This document shows, in pieces, positions 48,600 to 60,206 of a stretch of 64,000 nt of DNA; positions within the stretch are counted from its first letter, which is position 1; every line of letters begins with the position of its first letter. The translations under genes were made by a program, and so were the position numbers. The notes below the pieces were generated by a model that was not told the origin of the DNA, ran no database searches, and saw only the letters and a program-made list of their open reading frames with translations. The DNA lies in contig OX326958.1 in the NCBI GenBank assembly GCA_946800325.1, positions 24,077,914 to 24,141,913 on the forward strand, given 5' to 3'. This stretch comes from Luzula sylvatica (taxonomy: Eukaryota; Streptophyta; Magnoliopsida; Poales; Juncaceae).

Positions 48600-48884
48600 A
48601 AGATTTCTGCAATTGCCTAAGTGCGTTCGGACGGATCATCCTTGCGTCCGGATGTACAACAATTTCAACCGGGCCCAACGCTCGTTCTTATTTGGGAGCG
48701 TGATTTTAGATAAAATTGAAGGGTTTGTAAATTGGGGGTTGCCTCCTCTCACCCTATAAAAAGCCCCCCTCACCCCCTTCATTCTTACACCATTCTATCA
48801 TAAATCTTGAGAGAAATTCTAGCCACCATTGTTTTGTGAGAAAATTTCATTGTTTAGGCTAGTTTCAAATATCTAAATTTTTGT
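48600..48884 (+). promoter_or_regulatory. Promoter-like block before the satellite array
   Basis: A good TATA box (CACCCTATAAAAAGCCCCC, TATA at 48755) is followed by a pyrimidine-rich start region (CTCACCCCCTTCATTCTTACACC) and a leader without a long ORF. Upstream lie two TCCTTGCG(T/C)CC words. It resembles a retroelement or host promoter; what it drives is unknown. Confidence 0.45.
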
Positions 48885-50880
48885 AATTGAAGGCCAACAC
48901 ATATAAATTATTATTTTTTTTCAAAAAAAAAAAAAAAAGCATAAAAGTGAAGACCTTTAAAAAATATATTATCCTATTTTTGTGAAAAATGCCAAAATGT
49001 ATGTCTCAAACAAGAAAAATACTCAATTTTTCTGAAAAAACTCCAGAATTGTAGACTAACACAATCAATTTATTTATTTTTCAAAAATTTCGAATAATGC
49101 AAAAATTTAAGTCTAAAATCTTCGAAAAAAATCAGTTATCCTATTTTCCTAATAAATATCAGAATTGAAGTATAAAACAAGAAAAACACTAAAGTTTCAT
49201 GTTCTTCTAAAAAAACTCCATTATTAAAGACTAACACATGAAATTTCTATTTTTGTTTTCAAGAAATTAGCAAAAAATACAAAAAGTAAAGTCTGAACTA
49301 TTTTTTTTTTCAGTTATCCTTTTTTTTCAAAAAAAATGTCAAAAAATTGAAGTCTAACACGAAAACAATACTCAGTTTCCATCTTTTTTCTCACAAAAAC
49401 TCTGTAATTGAATACTAACACAAACAAATTTCTATATTTTCAAAAAATTCGCAAAACTGCAAAAATAAAATAAAATCTAGCACCTTAAAAATAAATCAGT
49501 TAACATATTTTTCAAAAAAGTTCCAAAATTAATGTCCAAAACTAGTTAAATACTCAATTTTCATTTCTTTGAAAAATCTCCGTAATCGAACACAATCACA
49601 ATCAAATTATTACTTAAAAAAAATGAAGTCTAACAATTAAAAAAAATTCATTATCATAATTTTCAAAAAAAAATGTCAAAATTGAAATCTAATACGAACA
49701 AAATACTCTATTTTCTTGTTTCTCTTTACTAAACTCCTAATTGAAGACTGACACATTTAACTTTCAATTTTATTTAAGACATAAAAAAATGCAATAAATG
49801 AGTGCTAACATATTTGAAATAATCAATAATCGTATTTTTTTAGAAAATATTAAAATTGATGTCTAAAACGTGCAAAAGACTCAATTTACATATTTTTTCA
49901 AAAAACTCACTAATTGAAGGCTAACACATGCAAATTTATATTTTACAAGTATTTCAAAAGAATACAAAAATGAATTGTAACACCTCAAAAAATGAATTAT
50001 CCTATTTTTTCAAAAAATTCCAGAATTGATGTCTAAAACGAGCAAAATACTCAATTTATATTTTTCTCAAAATACATCTCGGTAATAAAAGATTGAAACA
50101 AGCAATTTTTTTTTTTCAAAATTTTGTAAAAATGCAATGAAGTCTAACACCTTAAAAAAATGAATTATCATATTTTTCCTATAAATTTCCATAGTTAATG
50201 TCTAAAATGAGAAAAATACTCAATTCCCATGTTTTTCTCAAAAACTCCGTAATCGAAGACAAATACAAACAAATTTAGTTTTTTTTTCTTTCAAAAATTC
50301 CGAAATGCAAAAAGTGAAGTCACCTTCAATACAATCAATCAACAATTTTTTCAAAACAAATACCAAAATTGAAGTCAGACATGATCAAAATACTCAATTT
50401 TCATGTTTGTTTTTCTAAAAAAAAATCCGTAATTGAAGGCTAACACGTATAAATTAAGACTAACACATGCAAATTACTCAAATTTTCGCAAAAAAGCAAG
50501 AAGAAAAGTCTAACGCCATAAAAAATAAATCAATTATCATATCTTTTCAGAAAGTGCCAACATTGATGTTTAAAACAAGCAAAATACACAATTTGTTTGT
50601 TTTTCTCTTAGAACTCCGTAATTGAAGACTAACACAGGCAAATTTCTATTTTGTTTTCAAAAATTTCGAAAGAAACAAAAAAGTGAAGTCCAAGACATTC
50701 AAAAAATTTCATTATCATATTCTTATGAATAATGCCAACATTTATGTCTTAAATGAGCAAATTACTCAATATTCATGTTTTTCTAAAAAAACTCCATTAT
50801 CGAAGACTAACACGTGCACATTTGGTTTTCTATACAATTTCGAATAATGAAAAAGTGAAGACCTTCAAAAAAATTAATAT
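48885..50880 (+). repeat. Divergent ~175-bp tandem satellite, about 12 monomers
   Basis: The words GA(A/G)GACTAACACA..CAAATT and AAAATACTCAATTTTCATGTTTTTCT recur in fixed order with spacing of 160-190 bp. Examples of the first are at about 49050, 49226, 49407, 49754, 49917, 50435, 50620 and 50803. Each monomer also has AAAA.TGCCAAAATTGA.GTCTAA and AAAAATGCAAAAA.TGAAGTCTAA. Copies are visibly diverged. No coding potential. Confidence 0.85.
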
Positions 50881-51411
50881 TGGTGTAAAATATCAAAGTT
50901 ATTCGGTGTATCCAAATCCATGGAACGGATATCCGACTGGGTTGACTTGCTTCGCCTATAAATTTCCGTCGCCACTCCATCATTTACCTCTAGGTGATCG
51001 CCACTCCCACCCCATCCATGCCATTTTAACAATCCAGATCTAGGGTTTCTACATAGTAATCAGGTTTTTCTTTTTTGAACAATGGGTGTTAATTTTAGAA
51101 GGACATGTTTGTGATTTGGCCTGTCTTTTTTTGTTAGGACATGGTGTACATTGAGATAATTTTCTATGTTAAATTTGTTTTTCCAATGAACCATGAAATT
51201 GTGGTGATAATTTGTACATCGAATTATAAATTGAATAATTTGAGCAATATTGTTGATGTTGTGAATTTGAATTATTCGAAAATTTGTATATACAATGTTC
51301 GTCACTTAATTTTGCTCATCAAGGTACGTTGCATATTTGTCAAATTTGTAAAGTGAATATTGGTTTTATCTTTTTGGAAAATTTTGTTATACAGACTAAA
51401 TAAGTTTGCAA
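50881..51411. other. Spacer with an orphan promoter-like sequence
   Basis: 50955-51055 contains CCTATAAATTTCC, a pyrimidine-rich run and ATCTAGGGTTTC, the look of a plant housekeeping promoter and leader, but no convincing coding exon follows. It may be a relic or a captured fragment. Confidence 0.4.
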
Positions 51412-52115
51412 TTAATTAAAATAACTAACATAGTTTGATATTTCTTGAAATAACACTCTCGACTTGATGTTAAAATGACCAACATTTGAAAAGTTAGTAT
51501 TTTTAAATCTGAAAAATTTAATTAGAAAATCTCTCAACTTTTCAAAAAGATAATACACTATAAAAAAAATGATTTTTTTTTATAGATATATTATTTGAAA
51601 AAAAAAAATACAAATATAAAAAATTGTATATAATATCCAATTTATACAATTTGTAACGTAATATTCGATACAAAAACATAATATAATATAAAAAAAAAAT
51701 TCAATGTTATTTATTTTTTCGAATATTATATTATTTCTTTTGTCGAATATTATGTTACAAATTGTATAAATTGGATATTATATACAATTTTTTATATTTG
51801 TATATTTTTTCAAATATTGTATATTATTTTTTTTAAATATATATTTTTTACAAAAATATTTTTTCATTTTTGTTAAATGTGTATAATGTATGGATAATAA
51901 TGCGGGTGCAAATTGAAATCATGTCGCATACAAAATCATTAAAAATATTCTCTCAACAATTGAAAAGTTGAGAGATTTGTTTAAATTTTTCGGATTTAAA
52001 TGTGCTCGATTTTTCAAATGTTGTCCATTTTAACATTTCTCGATTTTTGAAAACTCGAAAGCGTTATTTCAGGTATTACCAAATTATGTTAGTTATTTTG
52101 ATTGATTGCAGACCT
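51412..52115. mobile_element. Foldback element related to 19812-20404
   Basis: Outer arms (about 51412-51552 and 51948-52115) pair AAATAACACTCTCGAC with a diverged complement (CTCGAAAGCGTTATTT) and repeat the CTCTCAACTTTTCAAAA/TTGAAAAGTTGAGAG pattern. Between them lies a second, nearly perfect inverted repeat (about 51612-51676 with 51743-51802). Non-coding. Confidence 0.7.
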
Positions 52116-52268
52116 ATTTAATATTTAGTCTCTATAACAAAATTTCTCCATTATTTTCCACTTAGGTTGTCTATTTGCAATTTAACATATAATAGTGTAT
52201 ACATCCGTACCTTTAATATCATTTACGGTCGATTAACTTGTACATGCATAGACAATTTTTACCAACCA

Positions 52269-52289
52269 CACACACACACACACACACAC
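52269..52289. repeat. (CA)n microsatellite
   Basis: About ten CA units immediately before a CGGGTAA-rich element. Confidence 0.9.
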
Positions 52290-52817
52290 CTAGGGATGTC
52301 AATGGGCCGGGGAAAACCCGAACCCGAACGGGTAAAACCCGAACGGGGCGGGTAATACCCGAAAAAAAATACCCGCGGATCGGCTAATACCCGAAAAAAA
52401 ATACCCGCGGATCGGGTAATACCCGAAAAAAAATACCCGGTCCGGGTTCGGGTTCGGGTACGGGCGGAGTACTACCCGCCCCGCGGGTAACCCGAACCCG
52501 TACCCGAAAACTTAAAACCCTAGCATCTACAACCGCCACACTATCCTCCTTCTTCTTCTCTCCTTCTCCACCGAGCCGTGAAGACTCTTCTCCTCCTACT
52601 TCTCTCCTTCTCCTACTCTCTTTCTCCTCCTACTCCTCTCCTTCTCCACCTTCAACAGTGAGCCGCGACGTCGCCACTCGCCAGAGACTTCTACTTCTCG
52701 TCTCCTTCTCGTCTCCTTCGCCACGTCGTGCCAGCGTCGCCACGTCGCCAGCGTCGCCACGTCGCCAGCGGTCTCTTCACGCGTCGCCACTTCTCGCTCT
52801 TTCTCTTTCTCCTCCAG

Positions 52818-52860
<43 letters not shown>

Positions 52861-52935
52861 CGGGTAACGGGTGTACCCGCGGGTATACCCATTACCCGCG
52901 GGTATTTTGGGTTCGGGTTCGGATAATACCACACC
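52290..52935. mobile_element. GC-rich element with CCCGAA/CGGGTAA repeats and possible captured host sequence
   Basis: The left end CTAGGGATGTCAATGGGCCG resembles the TAGRGRTGNCAA ends of the hAT-like elements here, followed by many ACCCGAA(C) and CGGGTAA words; the same words return at 52860-52925. Between them is a CT-rich leader-like stretch and a CGTCGCCACGTCGCCAG minisatellite (about 52722-52790), out of character for the window. No matching right TIR or TSD is seen. Confidence 0.5.
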
Positions 52936-53875
52936 ACACCACACCACACACACACCCCCACACACACACGATCTCTCTCAAATTTAGGGGCATTAATCCT
53001 CTCTTGAGCGGGGGCAAGATACAACACCAAACCAAGAGCAATATTTGGATTTTTTTTATTGTGGTCCTTGGTTTTTTTTATACTAACATTATGAAAATGT
53101 AATTCAGATTATACGTAAATGTAATATTTTTTAGTATACATTTTTTTTATTTGGAAAATGAAAATAAATATTTTATTTCTCAAATCAAAATCTTATTTTT
53201 TCAAAGAAATATTTGTACATAAGAAAATATTACATTTGTGGATAAGTATGTTATATTTTCATTGTGTTAATATAACAAATTAATCAAGCACTCTAATATA
53301 AAAAGTTAAATATTGATTTATTATACATCATATTTTAATATCCTGAAATTTTAATAATATTTAAAAATAATTTATTATATTTTTGTTATTTTTAATTATT
53401 TTTTAAACATAAAAAAATATGATTTTATAAGATTTAATAAATAAGATTTTTTTAATTATTTTTATATGATTTTATAAGATTTAAACATAAATAAATATGA
53501 TTTTATAAGATTTTATAACGAAATACATTATTTTAACTATTTGTTAGAAATAATGATGTAAATTGGAGTGATGTAACAATACATAAGAACTATTTTATAA
53601 TGAAAGGTCGAGATTGTTATTTTCGAAATTTTCACTCTATTGTGTCTATTAAGATAATTTTTGATCTAAAATTACAACATCAAAATTTCCAAAAATGGGT
53701 GGACAAATCTTTCGACCTGTACCCTCTATCCCACGGTATTGGGAAGCTGGAATTGATAGTGAAATGACAAATAATTCCAGTTTAAATTCAAGAAACAATT
53801 AATTCATCTCGTTTTCATTTCACAATCAATGTTTGGCATGGTACTCCATTTGACAATTTCCTAGATTTTTGTTAT

Positions 53876-53914
<39 letters not shown>

Positions 53915-54084
53915 AAATGTTTGATGCTTTTGCTTGGTGTGATAGAAGATTGTATATCTAAACTCTGAAGCTAGCGTTCACTCAGGAGAATATAAGTAAA
54001 AAAGGTTCGGGCAGGGGTGTTTTGCGGGCAGGTTAAGAAATTAATTTGTAATCCCAACCGTGTATTATTATTGTTTTGATCAAG
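52936..54084. other. AT-rich spacer
   Basis: No gene is supported. A (GA)n run of about 17 units lies at 53879-53912. Confidence 0.5.
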
Positions 54085-54345
54085 GACAGAGTTTGTTTAT
54101 GAATCCGGTCCGTATATGAATTTTTTTATCACATATTATTAATTTGTATTTCGGGTCAGATTTATGGACAAAAAAATTAGAAAAGAATTCCAACATAAAT
54201 TTCTATCAATAATTAGAGATAATAGTTAGAAATGTTTGGATGGAGAGGTAGTGTAAGATTATGTTAATCGCAATCGTTTATTACGAATTAATCAATGATT
54301 GAAAACGACTTATTTTTTTTTTGTCTAATAATTTGTTTATTGATC
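54085..54345 (-). repeat. Third copy of the 4877/5244 repeat, inverted
   Basis: ATCCGGTCCGTAT, TTTATGGACAAAAAAATTAG, TTTCTATCAAT and TTTGGATGGAGAGGTAGTG match, in reverse complement and order, the repeat at 4877-5024 and 5244-5427. Confidence 0.7.
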
Positions 54346-54471
54346 TATTCTTTTTTATATATACACACCATTTATACAATTCACCAATTCACCATCTGTT
54401 AAGTTGTGCATCCATTATCCATAAAAAAAAATCAACCTGACATTTTTATACAAAAAATGTGTGGTAAAAAG

Positions 54472-55014
54472 CTATGTTACACGGATACGGGTACGAGGAT
54501 CGTATCCGATACGATACGGATACGGCGATACGGTAATTTTTGAAAATTCTAGAATACGATACGTTATATATGCATATTATTTAATATTATTTTAATATAA
54601 TTAAATATATATATTTAAATAATTTTGTTAAATTATTATAAAAATCAAGATGTTATATTACTGATTTGGATATTTTACGAATAAGTAAAATAAAAAAAGA
54701 TGTGATGTAAAATACTATTGAATAGTAAAAGTATTGGATATTTTTATATTGGACAAAAAAAAAATGAGTCAGCCGTATTGAAACCGTATCCCGCCGTATC
54801 GGAACCGTATCCCGCCATATCAGAATCGTATCAAGTCGTATCGGAAACGTATCGTGCCGTATCGGAATCATATCTGTTCAAATTTATATACTAAAATAAT
54901 CTGATACGCCACGTGGCTTATCGGATACGTATCGGTGAAGTATCAGTGGCATATCCGTATCCGATACGTATCCGATACGGGTACGGTTCATTTTTTGAAG
55001 TATCCGCAACATAA
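54472..55014. mobile_element. GGATACG-family element, second copy
   Basis: Starts CTATGTTACACGGATACGGG and ends GAAGTATCCGCAACATA, forming short TIRs (TATGTTACACGGATAC versus TATGTTGCGGATAC). Both ends are full of GATACG/CGTATC words, as in 43066-43529. Flanks share TAAAAAG, giving an imperfect TSD. Confidence 0.6.
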
Positions 55015-55860
55015 ATAAAAAGTAAAAATATGAAAAATGAGATAGAAAAAGACCGAATCCTAAACTTTGAACTTTTTAACCGATCAATTTTCAAAATCCG
55101 AATAGGCACAAGAAATCCCTTAATACCACGAAATTAATTATTGAAAAAAGATTATTGATTTATGAGAATAAAATATGAATGGACGAATGTCATTCAGTCA
55201 AGTCAAAGATTTTATATTATCATATATATGTTTCATTTATTCATAATCAATATTATATATCTGTCTTATTTGTTTCGAACTAAAAATTATAAGCAACACG
55301 AGAAAATTTGTGAAAAGAACAAAAAAAACATCACGTACATTAGAGGTGCCGAGTTCTAAAATGACGGAGTCCAAATTTATGGCTTAATTGCCGGTTTGAG
55401 ACCGAATTTTATGTGAAACTGACATTTATCCAACATCTGAATATCCAACTAATTTATATTCTAAGATTTTTAGATAGAATAATCCAGTATTTGTTGTTCT
55501 TCGAATATAACGACAAAATCTGACCTCGTCCGGATCAAAATCGATTTTATTTTCGACAAAAAATATTATATAAAGAAAGAAAGAGGTGGAAATAGTTGGG
55601 TCAAAAATATTAATGAAAATATTGTTAAAAGATGGATCAGTCCAGAATAATATTCAAAATAAATTATGTTTTAAATCCAAATCGGTTTATATCAGTTCAA
55701 ATATCGGCTCATATTGGCCCATGTCGGTCGGTCTATCGGTCGACCGATTTACTCAACCGATACGATGCATATCGTAACGGAGAGACATTGATTAGAAATA
55801 TAAAACCGACATACCGATCCATATCAGTGATATTTAAAACAATTACTTAGAATAGTGATT
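55015..55860. other. AT-rich spacer
   Basis: No gene is supported; small frames only. A block of TCGGTC/ATCGGTT words lies at 55680-55760. Confidence 0.45.
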
Positions 55861-56258
55861 GAAATTACCATTGTTCGGAGAGAGGGCACAATTTGCCATC
55901 GGAATTTTTTGATAAATTATAGAACCAAATTTAATTATTGAAAATGAATATTGACAATAATTGGACCCCAGGAATCTATAATATCTAGCAATCAAGTACA
56001 ACTGTCCATCCCTTCTTATCTTCCACTCTACCCATTTGAATGGCAGTGAGAGCTTTGTATAATTTCGTCGATACGGTCTCATCGCCAGTTTTGTATTCAT
56101 ACCTAAATCATAAAAAATAAAAAATAAAAGAGAAAATGTTATATAATAAAAAAGTATGTTAAGTATATACCTAACATACGTTTTTATGCTTGTATATACT
56201 CATTATCAATATCTACATAATTAATCTAAAATGTTTTATCACCTTTGGCCTTTATAGG

Positions 56259-56893
56259 TAGAGGTGACAATCGGGCGGGTCGGTTTGGGTTCGGGTCGGG
56301 TCATTTCGGTTTCGGGTCGTTTCGGGTTGCGGGTCATCGGGTCGTTCAGGTCGCGGGTCATTCGGGTTTCGGGTCGTTTGGGTTCGGGTCATTTCGGTTT
56401 TCGGGTCGTTTCGGTTTTCGGGTATTTCGGGTTCGGGTCGTTTCGGTTTTCGGGTCATTCGTTTTCGGGTCGTTTCGGTTTTCGGGTCATTCGGGTCGTG
56501 ACTATTTTGATTTTCGGGTAATTCAAATTTCACAATATTTGATTTCGAATCATTCGATTTTCCAAAAATTTAGTTTTCGGGTAATTTCTGATTTATTTTA
56601 TTGATTCCGAGATATTTTAGCAATATTATATTGATTTTAACAATAATATTTTAATTTTCGGGTCATTCGGGTCGTGAGTTTCGGGTCATTCGGGTTCGGG
56701 TTGTTCGGTTTCGGGTCATTCGGTTTCGGGTCGATTTCGGGTTCGGGTCATTCGGGTTCGGGTCATTCGGTTTCGGGTCGATTTCGGGTTCGGGTTCGGG
56801 TCGTTGACTTTTCAATATTTTCGGGTCGGGTCGGGTTCGGGTTCGGGCGGGTCGGATCATTTTTTCGGGTCGGGTCAGATTTTGCCAGCTCTA
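56259..56893. mobile_element. hAT-type non-autonomous element, 8-bp TSD
   Basis: Ends TAGAGGTGAC and the complement of TAGAGCTGGC, flanked by the exact 8-bp TSD TTTATAGG (56251-56258 and 56894-56901). The intact BCAT gene has TTTATAGGTAACGC at the same place with no insertion. The 635-bp body is a degenerate TTCGGGTC/ATTCGGGT satellite around an AT core; frames across it are meaningless Phe/Gly/Ser repeats. Confidence 0.92.
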
Positions 56894-57186
56894 TTTATAG
56901 GTAATGCTAGAAACAGGTGCGACGACAACAGCAGTACCGGTACAAAACACCTCATCGGCTTCTATCAAGTCGAACGAAACTAGCCTTTCTTTAACCTGAA
57001 CTATCCAAATTTAATTGATAATGTTATGTCATAAGTTTATTAAAAGGTTATAATAATACATTGTTCAAAGAGCATGATAATTACTACCAATCAACAAACA
57101 CATAATTTGCATAAATGCACAATTATACAATATGTAATGTGTCAAAGCATCATTAATATTGATTATTGAATAATGTATACGAGATA

Positions 57187-58385
57187 ATTTACCACCACCC
57201 TTATATTGGATCAAACTTTGTGCAATTTTCTTGTGTCACATCATCATTTTTTCATCAATTTTTTTTAGTTATTATATTATGATATGTGGCAAAATTTAGA
57301 TCATTGATTTTTTTATAAACATTTTTTTTGTAGCCATTTAAGTATCATTTATTTTACACTATGTTTTAAGAATTTTTAGAAAATCATTTCATCATATATT
57401 AATGATATGGACTATTATTATTGGTTATTTTAATGTTAAACAAAATTTATTCAAATGTTTAACATTTCACATAATATTACATGATCAAATGTGAATGCAA
57501 TGGTAAATGAAAAATTTATATATGTAATACTAATAACTTAATATGTGATATTATAAACATAAAATACTTAATAATATTATTTTTAGAATTTTCATTTTAA
57601 AAATTCTTCATATATATCAGTTTTAGATTTCTTTTTATTTTGACATCCATATTAACATAATTTATACATACTATTTTCTATAATTTTAATTTGTAAAAAT
57701 AGAATGTAAAAAATGCAATGCAAAAAGTACATTTTTACAAAAGAAAATTTTAATACAAATTTAATATTGATCCTTTTGAAAAATAATAGAAATAAAAAAA
57801 GTTTATCCATTGAAGTAATTTCTAAAATTTCTAAACACTTATCAAATAATATAATAATGTTATTTTTAAAATATAAAATTTTAAGAAATCATTTGATATA
57901 AAATTATTTATGTTCATGCCAAATTATTTTTTATATTATTTATTAAATTACTTTCACTATTGAGTTTGATATATTATTTATAATTTTCATTGCATTTTTA
58001 ATCAATAACAAATTTTAGTACTATATAATAAATGATATGTTACTATCGTATGTTGTATGATTTATTAATTTTATATTTGATATTATATGAAGTATTGTGA
58101 ACAACAATGATATAATATTTGTTATGTTTTTTTTTTTGTAAAATCATGTTATACCTTATATGTTATTATTGTACGATGACATTAATATAAGTGTTATTTT
58201 TTTATTAAAAAAAATGAAATTTTTTTCATCATAATGTAAAATAATTGTAAGTCATATACATAATCATAGATAAATTAGTTAAAATAATTTTATTATGAAA
58301 TGATATTATCAATATTTTATATTTATATGTACTTTGTGTTACAATGGAAAATATAATTAATATTCTCTCTAGTTAGATAATTAAG
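57187..58385. mobile_element. Insertion in pseudogene intron 9, dispersed family copy A
   Basis: About 1.2 kb absent from the corresponding BCAT intron (between TTGAATA and GCGACA). Its first 400 bp resemble the reverse complement of 62560-63045 (TGATCAAATGTGAATGCAA versus TGATCGAATGTGAATACAA; TTTAAGTATCATTTATTTTACA versus a similar block). AT-rich, non-coding, no clear termini. Confidence 0.55.
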
Positions 58386-59016
58386 CGACACACATCTATT
58401 TTATTGTTCAATAAAAGTATTTGAGTTAATAAAAGTATTTGAGTTGCTTTGCTCACAAAAATTGATTGGGTATCGTAATTTTATCGCTCTCTTTCTCCTC
58501 AAATTAATTGAAAGAAAATCAAATTAATTGAAAGAAATGGAAAAAAGAAGGAATTTAATAATCGCAAGAAAATCAAGATGAAAAAGATATATTAATCATT
58601 TTATTTTTCTTGTGGAACTTTTTCTTTCAGGCCCTGAATACAAATTATAATAAAGAGACGCGAATAACAGAAAAAGTTAGAAATTAAATAAATACAATTA
58701 ATTTGTTAATGTATACCGGTGCATAATTGGTAATTGATTTTACATCTCCGGTCCATCCGGGAGTCGATCGGCGAATTTTATCTTCTAATAACAAACTAAT
58801 CGGTTTCATTCCCTCTTCAACAAATGAAAAATATTAACGTAAATTAGTAAACTAATTTGATTCAGTGAAACATGAACTTAAATTACATTTGTTTCAATTT
58901 CTTCATACTTTGAAATAAGTTCCGACTGGTGGTGTGTAGATCAAGAACGTGTATTTAATTTTAGGTGCGGCGGCCAAACCGAGAATCGCACCGTTCCTAT
59001 TAGCAACGGTCTTATG

Positions 59017-60206
59017 CCTTGTTTTAAAAACCGGACCGGACCAGTCGGTTCAACCAGAAAAACCGGAACCGGATAAAAGAACGGTTCGGTTTAATAATCA
59101 GATCGGATATGTAAGAAAACCGTAAAAAATCGCTGAACGGTTTTATTAATAAAACCGGACCAATCCAACCCATCAAACCGGCGGTTTTTTCACATTACTC
59201 TCCTTTTCCCAAATATAAATCGATTCTTCTTCTACCTTCCAACTTTCTTCGTTTCTTCTCTCTCCACGAATAGATTCTTCCTTTATTTCTTCTGTACATA
59301 TCCCAATCTTGTTCGTTTATTTATTCCTGCTGATCCAACCGACTAACTATTTGTACTACTCCTCCTCGCTGAGTTTTTCTTCCTTGAATTTGGTACAGGG
59401 TATCTTCTATTTTTTTAGATTGTGGTTCTATTCGACTAACTATTTGACATTTGTATGAAATTGTAAAGAATGGGGTATTCTTTGAAGATGGTATCAGTAT
59501 CGGCACCTGTATGAGAAAGGAGCATAGTGGAATAATCGGTTTGAGTTTAAGCGAGGATTTTCGATCCAATCAGGAGGCTCTTACCTTTCTATTGCTTAAA
59601 AGGTACTCTCTTAATTAGTAATATCAGAATAATTGAGGGTCTCTTTTGGTAATTTTGAACTTTATTGTTGTTGTAGTTGTAGTTGTTTAGTTGCTTCTCA
59701 ATGGATGAAATTACTTCAACAGGACAGTCTCCTAAGTTTTATTTAATTTCCCTTAGAGTAATTAATTAAGTATTGGTGGTTAATTCTTATTCTTGATTTG
59801 ATTAAGTTTTATTTAATTTCCTCGGTCCATTTACGAACTTTGTAATTTTTGTATTGAATTTTTGATGATTCCATTTGGTCTATGCTAAAGGGCAATTAAC
59901 TTAAGCGTATAAAAAAAGTGCCTAGACAATCTAAGTTTACAGTTGAGAATGTTTCAAAATTGCGAAACAAGATTGATCGATTTGGATTTATCTTGAAGTA
60001 GAATAAATACTATCGTAAAGTATATTAACTAACAAACTCTAACATCAAAATTCTAGTGTAAACTATTTAAAATTAGGTTGTCGGATATGATAATTTTATT
60101 GGAACATGCAAACCAGCAATTCGACCGGTTGACCCACCGGTTGGACCAGTAAACCGGTGACCCGAAGCTCGGCCGGGTCGTTATCCGGTCCGGGTTTAAA
60201 AACATT
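59017..60206. mobile_element. Mutator-like element with 9-bp TSD in pseudogene exon 5
   Basis: Ends CCTTGTTTTAAAAACCGGACC and the complement of AATGTTTTTAAACCCGGACC, rich in ACCGG words, flanked by the exact 9-bp repeat GGTCTTATG (59008-59016 and 60207-60215). The intact gene reads GGTCTCATG once. The middle (59200-59640) has leader-like CT-rich sequence and exon-like composition and might be captured host DNA. Length 1190 bp. Confidence 0.88.

Noticed and set aside
48885..50880. CRISPR-like array
   Set aside because: Regular spacing is present, but the monomers are similar along their whole length, so it is an ordinary satellite without unique spacers.
50753..51043. 96-residue frame crossing from the satellite into a promoter-like block
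   Set aside because: The first half is satellite and the second half reads through a leader-like sequence.
52596..53030. 144-residue minus-strand frame
   Set aside because: It runs through CT, CA and CGTCGCC repeats and has no recognisable domain.
56245..56904. Frames of 65-119 residues rich in Phe, Gly, Ser and Arg on both strands
   Set aside because: They come from the TTCGGGT satellite inside a hAT-type element.
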